Assembly (NCBI GenBank): GCA_002499195.1
Contig: DAKS01000041.1
Location: forward strand, 1-22,252
Reading direction: 5' to 3'
Length of the DNA stretch: 22,252 nt
Source of the DNA: Euryarchaeota archaeon UBA443
GTDB taxonomy: Archaea; Thermoplasmatota; Poseidoniia; Poseidoniales; Poseidoniaceae
Positions 1 through 8,623 of this stretch are shown here, piece by piece. Positions within the stretch are counted from its first letter, which is position 1. Every line of letters begins with the position of its first letter. The notes under the pieces are model-generated. The model ran no database searches. It was not told the DNA's origin and saw nothing but the letters and a program-made list of their open reading frames with translations. Both the position numbers and the translations under genes were made by a program.

Positions 1-1053
1 GAGCCCGTTCGGTTCTTTGAAGAATTGATGCCTGGCCTTCTTCTAAAATCAAGAGAGGCTTTAGGGGCATTCCTCTCCTGTTCTGCTGATGATTTGGCTT
101 TTGTATCCAATGCAACCTCGGGAGTAAATACAATTCTACGATCATTACAATTCGAACAAGGGGATGAGATTCTTGTCCCAAATCATGCCTATCAGGCATG
201 TCGGAATAGTATCGATTTTGTCGCAAAAAGATGGGGCGCGGATGTTGTCGTGGTCGACATTCCATTTCCAATAGATGGTCCTCAAACGGTTATTGAATTG
301 ATGAAATCTGCATGTTCTGAGCGAACGAAATTGGTAATGATTGATACGGTCACAAGTCCAACTGGACTTAGAATGCCGTTCGAAGAATTGACTGAATTTT
401 TTGAAGAAAAAGGTGTCGAAGTACTTCTTGATGCTGCACATGGAATTGGAATGATCCCACTAAATCTAGGAGAACTTGGCGCATCATATGTCACAAGCAA
501 CTGTCACAAGTGGCTTTGCGCCCCTAAAGGAAGTGCATTCCTCTACGTTCGCGAGGATAAGCAATCCAAAATTCAGCCTTTGACCATCAGCCATGGCCAT
601 ACATTCCCGCTTGGTGATACAACACGATTCCGTCATGAATTTGATTGGACAGGAACGCAAGACATCTCTGGATGGTGCAGTATTCCAGCAGTCATAGAGG
701 GTATGGCTGAATTAGTGGATGGTGGGTGGAAAGCCATCATGCAACATAATCATGACCTTGCGATTCAAGGTCGGAATGTTCTTTGCGAGCGTCTAGGAAT
801 TGAACCTCCCTGTCCTGACGAAATGATCGCCTGTATCTCAACAATCCAACTTCCAGGAAAAATTCCAGAGAAGGAAAATATGCACGAACCAGATCCTCTA
901 CATCACATTCTCTCTGAAAAATACAACATCCAAGTTCCAGTTTGGTCATGGCCTTCTCCTGAAGGACGTTACTTGAGAATATCAGCACAATTGTACAATT
1001 CGATTGATCAGTATGAACGACTTGCAGAAGCACTTGTGAATGAATTGAAGTAG
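1..1053 (+). CDS. PLP-dependent aminotransferase class V, isopenicillin N epimerase-like (5' truncated)
   Basis: The reading frame is open from the first base, and the residues before the first possible start (E-P-V-R-F-F-E-E-L) already match the family, so the true start lies outside the window. About 350 residues remain of a family usually near 380-400. The fold is that of class V aminotransferases of the isopenicillin N epimerase/cysteine desulfurase type. VSNATSGVNTILRSL forms the cofactor phosphate site, VLLDAAHG (Asp codon 430-432) should contact the pyridine nitrogen, and NCHKW carries the Schiff-base lysine (codon 508-510). The substrate cannot be read from the sequence; members include epimerases, lyases and desulfurases. 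A rhodanese gene follows 20 bases downstream, a weak hint of sulfur chemistry. The family call is firm and the reaction is open. Confidence 0.85.
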   Translation, partial: EPVRFFEELMPGLLLKSREALGAFLSCSADDLAFVSNATSGVNTILRSLQFEQGDEILVPNHAYQACRNSIDFVAKRWGADVVVVDIPFPIDGPQTVIELMKSACSERTKLVMIDTVTSPTGLRMPFEELTEFFEEKGVEVLLDAAHGIGMIPLNLGELGASYVTSNCHKWLCAPKGSAFLYVREDKQSKIQPLTISHGHTFPLGDTTRFRHEFDWTGTQDISGWCSIPAVIEGMAELVDGGWKAIMQHNHDLAIQGRNVLCERLGIEPPCPDEMIACISTIQLPGKIPEKENMHEPDPLHHILSEKYNIQVPVWSWPSPEGRYLRISAQLYNSIDQYERLAEALVNELK

Positions 1054-1073
1054 GAGTCAACAGTGGTTGTTGT

Positions 1074-1466
1074 ATGACCAAGTCATTTAGCGACAGAGTA
1101 GCCGAAGGAAAAGCCAACCACGGGACCATCACGCCCGCAGATTTGAAGGAAAAAATGGATGCAAACGAAGAAGTCACAGTCGTCGATGTTCGAGATGCGA
1201 ATGCTCTCGGAGAAGGCGTCATTCCTGGTGCAAAGAATGTCTCGCTTGGAACATTGTTCTACAAGGGAGATCCACAAAGCGCATTCCATGACAAGGAGAC
1301 GTTTCAATCAACTGATCAATCGATTGTCCTCACGTGTGCAGGTGGTGGCCAAGCATCCATCGCAGCAAGTGTTCTTGCAGAATACGGTTTCACCAATGTT
1401 ACAATCCTTGAGGGTGGAACGAGAGGCTGGTCGGCTGAAGGTCTTCCAACCGAAGATGCTGAATGA
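1074..1466 (+). CDS. Single-domain rhodanese-like protein
   Basis: A 130-residue protein that is one rhodanese domain, the fold that carries sulfane sulfur on a cysteine. Landmarks in order are VVDVRDANALGEGVIPGAKN (the Asp-Val-Arg and His/Pro-Gly-Ala-x-Asn elements), the active loop C-A-G-G-G-Q-A with the nucleophile candidate Cys88, and a C-terminal LEGGTRGWSAEGLP, the usual rhodanese ending. The sixth loop position is Gln where many active sulfurtransferases have Arg, so activity or substrate may differ. The ATG at 1074 is the first sensible start; no strong ribosome site is near it. The gene sits 20 bases behind the aminotransferase on the same strand, so co-transcription is likely. Cytoplasmic, since no signal peptide or membrane segment is seen. 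Confidence 0.88.
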   Translation: MTKSFSDRVAEGKANHGTITPADLKEKMDANEEVTVVDVRDANALGEGVIPGAKNVSLGTLFYKGDPQSAFHDKETFQSTDQSIVLTCAGGGQASIAASVLAEYGFTNVTILEGGTRGWSAEGLPTEDAE

Positions 1467-1491
1467 TTCGTAGTTCATTCAAGATGCGAAT

Positions 1492-1500
1492 CGCTATATC
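1492..1500 (+). promoter_or_regulatory. TATA-like box before the M28 peptidase gene
   Basis: GCTATATCC is centred about 28 bases before the ATG at 1524, where no ribosome site is visible. That spacing would put the transcript start at or beside the start codon, as in leaderless archaeal mRNAs. Assigned by eye only. Confidence 0.3.
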
Positions 1501-1523
1501 CGAGCGCATGAACCCATCTATCG

Positions 1524-2861
1524 ATGCGTCCTATCTTCCTCGCCGCTACCATCGTCCTTGCGATGTTTAGTGGATGTTTTGGAGAAGAAGTCGAATCGGT
1601 CCAACCATCGGAACTTACAGTTGTAGCACCTGAATCGGTCCTTCGAGGCCAATACTTCACAATCGAGGTTGCATCCGACCTCGAATGGACGATGAATCGA
1701 AGCCCAGGATTCTATTTCATGGATGAATACGGTGTGCTTCGAGATGATGTTGAGATGGCTTTTGAAGCATCACAAACAAGCCTCACCTTCCTTGTTCTTG
1801 ATTCAGAACGGGATGAGATTGTTCTCACAATCACGTCCGGTGACGAGGTATGGAATGCAACGCTACCACTTACCAACAGTGAAGAGTACATGCTCGTCGA
1901 TGGCCGTCGAGCCTACGAAACCATCGATATGCTCACAACTGATTACAACAACCGTTGGTGTGCAAGTGCATCCCTTCACGAAGGAGGAGCAGCATACCAA
2001 GCAGCCGCAGAAAAAGCTGAGGAAATGATGTGGGACATGGGCTTCGATCATGTCGAAATTACGCAATATCCTGATGACCCAGACCAATTGAACATCGTAG
2101 GTTATAATTGGGGCAGAGTCAATCCCGATGAATACATTGTCATCGGAGGTCATTTCGACATCGCTTACATGTTTACGCCACCAGGCGGTGGAACAAATGA
2201 AGGAGCAAATGATGACACCTCAGGTTCAACCGTTTCACTCGAAGTCGGCCAAGCGCTAGCTCGAATGGAATTCGATCATACTGTTGTCGCTGCATTGTGG
2301 GCATGCGAAGAAGAAGGATTGCTCGGTTCACTCGCATACGTTGCAAATCTTCCAGAGAATGTCTCAGTTCGAACCTACATGAACTTCGACATGGTATCAC
2401 TCAACTATCCAATAGTACCGTTGACTGAACCTCTCATTGACCCATTGACTGGTGATATATTTGAACCAACAAAATACGATTGGAGTATTAGTATCGCAGG
2501 TGCAAGCGATGAGAACATGGATCGAATGTATGACTGGGTCACGCAAACAATCGACGAAAATCTGGCATACCAGCCAACAGAAGGAAATCCGATTATGTGG
2601 CAGAAAGCAGAGTCGTGTTCTTCGGATCACTGTTCATTTTTCTCTGCAGGCTATCCAACCTTCAATTTCTTCAGTCCAGGCGGAGACATTTCATTCTGGC
2701 AAGAATGGCATTCGCCTTCGGATACGTTTGAATTCATGACTGCTAAGGCGGGCGGTCCCGATGGAATGGCATCTGGTTTTAACAGCCTAGCGTGGTCCGC
2801 ACTTGACTTGTTTGTGAGAGTCGATAACGCTGAAAATTACCATGGTAACTGGAAGGAATGA
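1524..2861 (+). CDS. M28-family zinc metallopeptidase, secreted lipoprotein
   Basis: A 445-residue exported peptidase. Residues 1-18 form a lipoprotein signal ending in F-S-G-C, so Cys18 should be lipid-anchored outside the cytoplasmic membrane. Residues 20-130 are a beta-rich N-terminal segment without a recognised family. The M28 (aminopeptidase Y/Q-type) catalytic domain follows with its co-catalytic zinc set: GGHFD (His210), GANDDTSG (Asp230), ACEEEG (Glu263/264), FDM (Asp289) and SSDH (His369). The fold and ligands predict an exo-acting amino- or carboxypeptidase on peptides in the medium, fitting a heterotrophic, protein-using marine archaeon. The ATG at 1524 gives a complete signal peptide. 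The RND exporter gene follows on the same strand after about 60 bases. Confidence 0.9.
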   Translation: MRPIFLAATIVLAMFSGCFGEEVESVQPSELTVVAPESVLRGQYFTIEVASDLEWTMNRSPGFYFMDEYGVLRDDVEMAFEASQTSLTFLVLDSERDEIVLTITSGDEVWNATLPLTNSEEYMLVDGRRAYETIDMLTTDYNNRWCASASLHEGGAAYQAAAEKAEEMMWDMGFDHVEITQYPDDPDQLNIVGYNWGRVNPDEYIVIGGHFDIAYMFTPPGGGTNEGANDDTSGSTVSLEVGQALARMEFDHTVVAALWACEEEGLLGSLAYVANLPENVSVRTYMNFDMVSLNYPIVPLTEPLIDPLTGDIFEPTKYDWSISIAGASDENMDRMYDWVTQTIDENLAYQPTEGNPIMWQKAESCSSDHCSFFSAGYPTFNFFSPGGDISFWQEWHSPSDTFEFMTAKAGGPDGMASGFNSLAWSALDLFVRVDNAENYHGNWKE

Positions 2862-2922
2862 ACAAATTTTTCTTTATGATTGAAATACATTCATTCATGA
2901 AGTATAACCCATCCCTTTGGGT

Positions 2923-5900
2923 ATGGACACTCGTTTTGCGAGATTCTCGAAGGGCATGGTTGTCCATCGAAAACGAGTGCATATTGCTGTCTTTATACTC
3001 ACACTGTTCATGATTCCTGGGGCTTTGACAGCATTGCAGCCTATCGATATGGAATCCTATGAAATGGAATCTCCAGAACTCACGGCCCAAAGCATCATCG
3101 ATAACGAATTCCCAACAAGTGAAATTATTCTTGGATTTGTTGTCTCGGTTCGAGACCCTGCTGAAGTTGAGGATTTGAGTACATGGGAGCCTGCAGCGAC
3201 AATCGATGGAGGAACCCCCGATTACACCAGTATTCCACCTGCTAACCAAATTGTTGATGCTGGCGAGCCATGGGTTGGAATATACGAACCTGAGGGGGGA
3301 ATTCTCAATCTAACCATCCTCAAGGAAATTGATCTGAAAGCAGGACTCATTGAAGACCATCCCCTTGGTCAATCGCTCAAACCGCTTGTGAACGAGGTGA
3401 CAGGACATCAAACTACGGGCGTTATGTCATTGGCAGATATTTTCCGTGGTTTCATGAATAATACATCCATTCTGACACAACCTGGCCTCTCACCACTTGG
3501 TGTTCCTACTCCAGCGCCAACAAACTGGACCGATTGTTTTCCTCTCGATTGCTTAAGTTTTGATGATGAAAACCTCACACAAGCCCACATTGACATGGCT
3601 GCTGCACGAATGGCAGAAGGAAGCAACAATGATTTTCTTCGTTGGATTTCACTTGACCGTGGTTTTGTTTCTGATATTACTTCGATTCAACAAGGACCGA
3701 TTGGGGGTTCACTCGATTCCGAAGGGAATTGGCAGGACGAAATGATCGGTTATGGACGATGGAGTGGTTCTGCATCATGGTTATTGGTTCAACTCGATCG
3801 AGCTTCACTTGAAGAAAGTGGTTGGGAAATTGTTTGGAAAGATTCGAAACAAGAGAAGTCAATACGAAATTCAGACGAAGGATTGATCATCGGTGGTTAC
3901 AGATTGGACAATAATCAACTCGTTCTCCACCCGCCACAATATTCGGAAGAACACTGTCTTGAATTGAAAGAGGAAGAGGGTGTTGGTTGTTCGGTTGAAT
4001 GGTCCTACATGGATCTTGAAGGTCATCTTCGCTCACATGACCGAACCTCGTTGACCCTTCTAGTTGGACAGGGTGTCAATGTTGAAGTCAATCGTGAATT
4101 ACAATCGTCAACTGGACTCATTGCGCTCATGGGATTAATCATTCTTGGGTTGCTGTATGTTAGTTTGCGGCGTTTGAGCGATGTGGCCATTGTCGTCGTA
4201 GCCCTTGGTGGTGCCTTGTTATGGATGCAAGGATTCATTGGCCACATCTCGAATTTGACCGGTTTCTTTGGATGGAATATTATCTCTCGTTCACAATTTT
4301 CAAACCTCTTGCCAATCCTTGTGCTTGCACTTGGAATCGATGATTCTCTCCACGCTTTACATCGCTACAAAGAGGAACGTAAACTCGGTAAGAGTGCTTC
4401 AGAATCAGGAACGATTACACTCACAAGAGTTGGTCGTGCCATCCTTCTAACATCGATTACTACGATGGCTGCATTCTCGGCCAATCTCTTCTCCGATATT
4501 GCTGCTTTGCGTAGTTTTGGAATCGAAGCCGCAATGGGAATTCTTGCAGCCTTCCTACTGACTGGTCTATGGGTTCCATTGCTTCGGATGAGTTTCGATG
4601 AATGGCTCGAAAAGCGAAAAGGCGAGCCGATTAAACAACGAGACATCACACACCTCGTCCCCGTACACTGGCTTCGCAACCTAACAATTCAAAGTGGACG
4701 ATTCAAGAATTCTATCGTTATCGCAGTTCTTGCATTGCTTGTAACCGTCCCGGCAAGTATCGCCATGTCCAATCTAGAGGGTGATTTCGCGGTCGAAGAT
4801 TTCCTCGACGAATCCTCTGACTTTGCTCAGGGTGTGGATATTGTCAATGAGCGGTTTTCAGATGAAGGAGAGCCTGCAATGTTGTTGATTGAAGGCGACG
4901 TTCTTGATCCAAGGGTATATGCTGGTATTGACGAATTAAGGCAACGAATGAACACGCCTGAAGAAGGAATTCCAGAAAAGATCACCAAAACGCCTGATGG
5001 TAACATCGACTTGCTTGCACTCGATGAATTAGTCTTCGCTGCACAAGGTTCGATGGTACTCAACGATGAACCGTTTCGAGCCCGTGGGTGGAATCCAGAT
5101 GTGGAAGGAAATGGGGTTGGATGTAATACAACACAGATTGGCTTCATCGACACAGAAGATCGTGATTGTCTAGCGTTCATGTACGGATTCCTAACCCTTG
5201 AAGGTGTGCCGGGAATCGGCCCAATTCCTTCAATTCCATCGAGTATTGTAAGCCTCTACATCATGCCTGAGGTTGAGCTAGATCCTTCAAAACCGTGGCT
5301 CGATATCAACGGTGAACCTGCTGAATACGAACATATGTTGATTCGCTTTGGTGTTACAGGACCCGAAGACTTCCCAAGTCTAGATCCTGCAATGGATAAG
5401 TTGTGGCGTGATCTTGAAGTATTCACCAATCTCTCAACTGGAACCCATGAAAACTCTGGAACTGCACCGACGGAAGAGAAACCATTGACTTGGGTTATGA
5501 CAACGGGCCGCCCAGTTACCCGTTTTGTGGCATCAACTGAGATGCAAGATGAGATGCAATCATCCCTCGTATTGGGTTCACTCTTCGTATTCGTTTCCCT
5601 TGCGATCGGTTTCCGTTCAATTAAGCAAGCACTCGTCACCTTAGGGCCAATTCTTCTTGTTGTTGTTTGGCTATACGGATTAATGGAGGCTTCTGGAGCA
5701 AGTCTCAACATCGTCACCGTTACCATTGCAACCATCTCACTCGGTGTCGGTATCGATTACTGTATCCACGTAACGGAACGGTATCGCGAAAGCCGTGAAA
5801 AGGGTGAGTCGCACAAGCAAGCCTTGCATGCAGTAGGTGGCGCATGTGGCCTTGCCTTGATTGGAAGTGCAGCTTCAGACATCGCTGGCTTCTCCGTCAT

Positions 5901-6048
5901 TGCACTTTCTCCAATGGGTCTCTTCAGCAACTTTGGAATCTTCTCGGCTGCAATGATTTTCCTATCCTTGATTGCAAGTCTCATCCTCACAACCGCAGCC
6001 TTGGGTCTTCTTCATCAATTTACAAAGGATGATTCAGAAGAAGAATAG
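2923..6048 (+). CDS. RND-superfamily (MMPL/SSD) transporter with two sterol-sensing-type halves
   Basis: A large membrane protein of 1041 residues counted from the ATG at 2923. A TTG six bases upstream would add only two residues and is less likely. It has the RND layout in duplicate: an N-terminal membrane segment (about 20-40), a large extracytoplasmic domain (about 40-395), five to six membrane helices (about 397-560), then another single helix (about 597-617), a second external domain, and a second helix bundle near 880-1035. Each bundle carries the proton-relay type motif, LGIDDSLHALHRYKEE in the first (Asp473/474) and GVGIDYCIHVTERYRE in the second (Asp945). MMPL-like archaeal members move lipids or other hydrophobic compounds using the proton gradient; this substrate is unknown. 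A T-rich run at 2867-2874 may end the upstream transcript, and a weak TATA-like AGTATAAC lies at 2901-2908. Confidence 0.88.
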   Translation: MDTRFARFSKGMVVHRKRVHIAVFILTLFMIPGALTALQPIDMESYEMESPELTAQSIIDNEFPTSEIILGFVVSVRDPAEVEDLSTWEPAATIDGGTPDYTSIPPANQIVDAGEPWVGIYEPEGGILNLTILKEIDLKAGLIEDHPLGQSLKPLVNEVTGHQTTGVMSLADIFRGFMNNTSILTQPGLSPLGVPTPAPTNWTDCFPLDCLSFDDENLTQAHIDMAAARMAEGSNNDFLRWISLDRGFVSDITSIQQGPIGGSLDSEGNWQDEMIGYGRWSGSASWLLVQLDRASLEESGWEIVWKDSKQEKSIRNSDEGLIIGGYRLDNNQLVLHPPQYSEEHCLELKEEEGVGCSVEWSYMDLEGHLRSHDRTSLTLLVGQGVNVEVNRELQSSTGLIALMGLIILGLLYVSLRRLSDVAIVVVALGGALLWMQGFIGHISNLTGFFGWNIISRSQFSNLLPILVLALGIDDSLHALHRYKEERKLGKSASESGTITLTRVGRAILLTSITTMAAFSANLFSDIAALRSFGIEAAMGILAAFLLTGLWVPLLRMSFDEWLEKRKGEPIKQRDITHLVPVHWLRNLTIQSGRFKNSIVIAVLALLVTVPASIAMSNLEGDFAVEDFLDESSDFAQGVDIVNERFSDEGEPAMLLIEGDVLDPRVYAGIDELRQRMNTPEEGIPEKITKTPDGNIDLLALDELVFAAQGSMVLNDEPFRARGWNPDVEGNGVGCNTTQIGFIDTEDRDCLAFMYGFLTLEGVPGIGPIPSIPSSIVSLYIMPEVELDPSKPWLDINGEPAEYEHMLIRFGVTGPEDFPSLDPAMDKLWRDLEVFTNLSTGTHENSGTAPTEEKPLTWVMTTGRPVTRFVASTEMQDEMQSSLVLGSLFVFVSLAIGFRSIKQALVTLGPILLVVVWLYGLMEASGASLNIVTVTIATISLGVGIDYCIHVTERYRESREKGESHKQALHAVGGACGLALIGSAASDIAGFSVIALSPMGLFSNFGIFSAAMIFLSLIASLILTTAALGLLHQFTKDDSEEE

Positions 6049-6117
6049 CATCGGTGTCTTCTTGAAGGATATGGGTAACGGAAGGTTGCGGTCGAATGGG
6101 TTGTCCCACCGGCGGTA

Positions 6118-6122
6118 GGTGA
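6118..6122 (+). promoter_or_regulatory. Ribosome binding site of pus10
   Basis: GGTGA is followed by four bases and the ATG at 6127. It fixes this start and is one of several examples in the window of the same motif and spacing. Confidence 0.7.
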
Positions 6123-6126
6123 AACA

Positions 6127-7836
6127 ATGGTTGACGACTCGACACCTGATGATGAAGATGATTGGATGGAATATGCTAATTCTGGATTTGGATCGACCGA
6201 TTATTCTCTCTGGGATGATGTTGAAGAAATAGAAGAAGAGGTGGAACAACTCGATGAGCCAGAGCAACTTGAATCACACACTGAAGAGATTCCTCGGGCT
6301 CCATCTCCGGCTGGTTTGAAGCACCTGCTTCGTATGGGAACCTGCAATTCATGTCTTGGTCGACTTGGTGGAAAGCGTTCGTATCAACAAAATAATGAAA
6401 TCTCAGGGCAACAAATTCGTGATTCTATTAGCGAGGGTAACCAACGTCTGATCAACATCCGTGAAGAAATCCCTTTGTGTCCATTCTGTGAGAATTTGTT
6501 CGAAGAAGTGGATCTTCTTACCGATGTAATCGAAGATGCCTTACAAGGATATAACGTCCAGAAACTACAGATTGGAGCGCGGTTCCCAAAAGACCAAATC
6601 GAACATGAGGAAGGTATCCGCAAACAATACGCTGCTGGTGGTTCGGATGCGTTGAAACCATCACTTGTGAAATCTATTTCAACGCTTTTGGGTGAACGAT
6701 TGAACAAGGTCGAAATCGTTAATGACAAGCCGGACATTCTTGCTCTAATCGATGTGCTTACTCTTACAGTCACACTTGATATCCGTAGCGCATACATTTA
6801 CGGGCGTTACAAGAAACATGAGCGTGGAATTCCTCAGACTCGATGGCCTTGTCGTGCATGTAAAGGAAGAGGTTGTGCCAAGTGTAATGATACTGGTCAA
6901 CAATATCCATCCAGTGTTCAAGATCTCATCGGAAATCCAATGATTGAATTTTTCGAAGGACGAGAACATGCATTCCACGGAATGGGTCGAGAAGATATCG
7001 ATGTTCGATGTCTTGGCAGAGGACGCCCGTTTGTGTTGGAAATTAAAGAGCCGAAACGTTGGGATATCGATTACGAAGACGCAATGAAAATCGTAAACGA
7101 ACAAGCCAATGGTTCCATCGAAATCACCGATGTTCGAAAATCAAACCGAAGCGAGGTTGTTCGGATAAAAGACACACCTGCCGAGAAATCCTACACGATT
7201 CGATTCCGTGTTGAGCCGATGACTCAGCCAGAACTAGACATTCTTACAGCGCCACTCGACTTAACCAAAGAAGACGTTCAGAAACGTGGCCGCGGGCGAC
7301 GTAAGCATCGGCGCCGAGGGGACAAAAAAGACAATCCAGAGAAACCTCTTGAACGAGTCGAGATTTCAATTCTAGAAGAATCCGAACTCAAGAATATGAA
7401 GAAAGCTGAATTGGTCGAGATTTGTATTGAACGTAGTTGTGAACAAAAGGGAGTCAAAGCAGAACTCATTGCAAATCTTCTTGCTACGAATCCTGAGCCT
7501 GTTGAAACCCTACCGCTTCCAGATGAGTCAACCATTCTCGCAATCATTGAAAAATTGGAAGGGGTAAATCTTGCTCAACGGACGCCGGAACGTGTTGCAC
7601 ATCGACGTGCTGATCTCGTTCGAAGGCGAAAAGTAATCGAGACACGAGACGCTGCGGTCCAAATCGATGGCTCGGGATCAATCTCTGTTGAATTTACACT
7701 TCGTTGTGAGTCAGGAACCTACGTCAAGGAAACCGTTCATGGTGATGATGGACGAACGCAGCCTTCCATCGCTTCTCTCATCAAAGCAAAATGTACGGTC
7801 GAGTGGCTTGATGTCGGAGATATTCACGCTGATTGA
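6127..7836 (+). CDS. pus10: tRNA pseudouridine synthase Pus10 (archaeal type, with SAP-like insertion)
   Basis: Pus10 makes pseudouridine at positions 54 and 55 in the T-arm of archaeal tRNAs. Residues 1-60 are a very acidic extension. The N-terminal zinc site follows (CNSC at 73-76 and CPFC at 118-121), then the THUMP-like region. The family signature KHERGIPQTRWPCRACKGRG begins near 229 and leads into CAKCNDTG; Cys242/245/250/253 look like a second metal site. The catalytic loop GREDIDVRCLG holds the expected nucleophile Asp290. QRTPERVAHRRADLV (484-498) and the C-terminal SGTYVKETVHGDDGRTQPSI are also diagnostic. Between the catalytic strands and QRTPERV, residues 375-465 hold extra sequence: a basic stretch (386-402) and a SAP-like helical unit (about 417-453). 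At 569 residues it is much longer than the usual roughly 400-450. GGTGA and four bases precede the ATG. Confidence 0.96.
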   Translation: MVDDSTPDDEDDWMEYANSGFGSTDYSLWDDVEEIEEEVEQLDEPEQLESHTEEIPRAPSPAGLKHLLRMGTCNSCLGRLGGKRSYQQNNEISGQQIRDSISEGNQRLINIREEIPLCPFCENLFEEVDLLTDVIEDALQGYNVQKLQIGARFPKDQIEHEEGIRKQYAAGGSDALKPSLVKSISTLLGERLNKVEIVNDKPDILALIDVLTLTVTLDIRSAYIYGRYKKHERGIPQTRWPCRACKGRGCAKCNDTGQQYPSSVQDLIGNPMIEFFEGREHAFHGMGREDIDVRCLGRGRPFVLEIKEPKRWDIDYEDAMKIVNEQANGSIEITDVRKSNRSEVVRIKDTPAEKSYTIRFRVEPMTQPELDILTAPLDLTKEDVQKRGRGRRKHRRRGDKKDNPEKPLERVEISILEESELKNMKKAELVEICIERSCEQKGVKAELIANLLATNPEPVETLPLPDESTILAIIEKLEGVNLAQRTPERVAHRRADLVRRRKVIETRDAAVQIDGSGSISVEFTLRCESGTYVKETVHGDDGRTQPSIASLIKAKCTVEWLDVGDIHAD

Positions 7837-7859
7837 GTAGACTTGTTTTATCGCGGTGC

Positions 7860-7866
7860 TTATATG
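7860..7866 (+). promoter_or_regulatory. TATA box for the eL21-Rpo4 operon
   Basis: TTATATG stands in the 98-base gap after pus10. A transcript start about 26 bases downstream would leave a leader of roughly 45-50 bases before the eL21 start. Read by eye; no start-site data. Confidence 0.45.
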
Positions 7867-7934
7867 CGGTGGGTAGGTCGCAGAGTTGCCTCGAATCAGC
7901 GTAATGCAAGTTTCGAACCGCGGAGGTCATTAAA

Positions 7935-8225
7935 ATGAAGCGATCCAAGGGACTACGAGTAGGGACACGAAGCATTCTTCGTCGCCGACGAAAAGACCGT
8001 TCTCGAACGTACATCAACCGCATTATGCACAGTTACGAAGAGGGTGACCGCGTTGCAATCGTATTGGACGGTAGCCAACAAATGGGCATGCCTCATCGAC
8101 GATTTCACGGCCGTACAGGATTCATCCAGAAGCGCCAGGGCGTTGCTTGGGTTGTTTCCGTCAAGGATGGTAATATGCAGAAAACTGTCATTGCCCGCCC
8201 AGAACATCTCCGCCCTCTTGAATGA
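7935..8225 (+). CDS. rpl21e: Large-subunit ribosomal protein eL21 (L21e)
   Basis: A 96-residue, very basic protein of the archaeal/eukaryotic large ribosomal subunit. The N-terminus KGLRVGTRSILRRRRKDRSR is the usual rRNA-contacting arm. The SH3-like core carries the family signature YEEGDRVAIVLDGSQQMGMP followed by HRRFHGRTGFI, and the end VIARPEHLRPLE is also typical. Length matches the family. A strong ribosome site GGAGGT (7922-7927) lies seven bases before the ATG. The stop overlaps the ribosome site of the next gene (Rpo4), so translation is probably coupled. The order eL21, Rpo4, DUF655, KsgA is a widely conserved archaeal cluster. Confidence 0.97.
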   Translation: MKRSKGLRVGTRSILRRRRKDRSRTYINRIMHSYEEGDRVAIVLDGSQQMGMPHRRFHGRTGFIQKRQGVAWVVSVKDGNMQKTVIARPEHLRPLE

Positions 8226-8230
8226 GTGAT
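8226..8230 (+). promoter_or_regulatory. Ribosome binding site deciding the Rpo4 start
   Basis: GTGAT directly after the eL21 stop reads as a ribosome site for the ATG at 8235 rather than as a GTG start codon. The same AGTGA with five bases of spacing precedes the next gene. Confidence 0.55.
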
Positions 8231-8234
8231 TACT

Positions 8235-8597
8235 ATGACTGAAGAAGAAAAAATCGTCGATTTTGCTACTGTTCGAGATTTATTACTCGGTGCTCAAGGG
8301 CGTCGAAAAGACTTGACCTACGAACAACGTGCTGCGCTTTTCCACGCTGAGTGGGCTGCAAGCGACAACCGCAATGGTTACCCAACCGATTCCGAAGTTT
8401 TTGCAACCTTGAAAGATGCGATTGCTGAATTACCTGCTTTTGAGAAGTATCCTGAGTTGGCTGCAAAAATAGCAGAACTCATGCCGCTTAGCGAAATTGA
8501 GATCAAGGCCGTTATGGCAAGCCGTCGTGCCTCCATCGATGATGGTGATGTTAACACTGTTATCGAACTCGTTCGACAACACGTCGGTATTGAATGA
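8235..8597 (+). CDS. rpoF: DNA-directed RNA polymerase subunit Rpo4 (RpoF)
   Basis: A 120-residue homologue of archaeal Rpo4/eukaryotic Rpb4, which pairs with Rpo7 to form the polymerase stalk used in initiation and RNA binding. Seen in the sequence are the N-terminal VDFATVRDLLLGAQGRRKDL and the C-terminal HRDC-like helical part with MPLSEIEIKAVMASRRASI. The second is the usual Rpo4 pattern, in which helices end in a Leu/Met-x-x-x-E-I-x-x-I-x-x-x-R element. Length is normal. I take ATG 8235 as the start; the in-frame GTG at 8226 would add three residues but is better explained as the ribosome site. Its place between eL21 and the DUF655 gene strengthens the call, because short Rpo4 sequences are poorly conserved. 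Confidence 0.9.
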   Translation: MTEEEKIVDFATVRDLLLGAQGRRKDLTYEQRAALFHAEWAASDNRNGYPTDSEVFATLKDAIAELPAFEKYPELAAKIAELMPLSEIEIKAVMASRRASIDDGDVNTVIELVRQHVGIE

Positions 8598-8623
8598 ACA
8601 CCGTATAACTGGAAGTGATTGGC

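Noticed and set aside
737..1222. 161-codon open frame on the minus strand across the aminotransferase/rhodanese junction
   Set aside because: It lies opposite two clearly conserved genes, has Ser/Thr-rich composition, and shows no family pattern.
5256..5735. 159-codon minus-strand frame inside the RND transporter
   Set aside because: Antisense shadow of a conserved membrane protein; no start signal and no recognisable motif.
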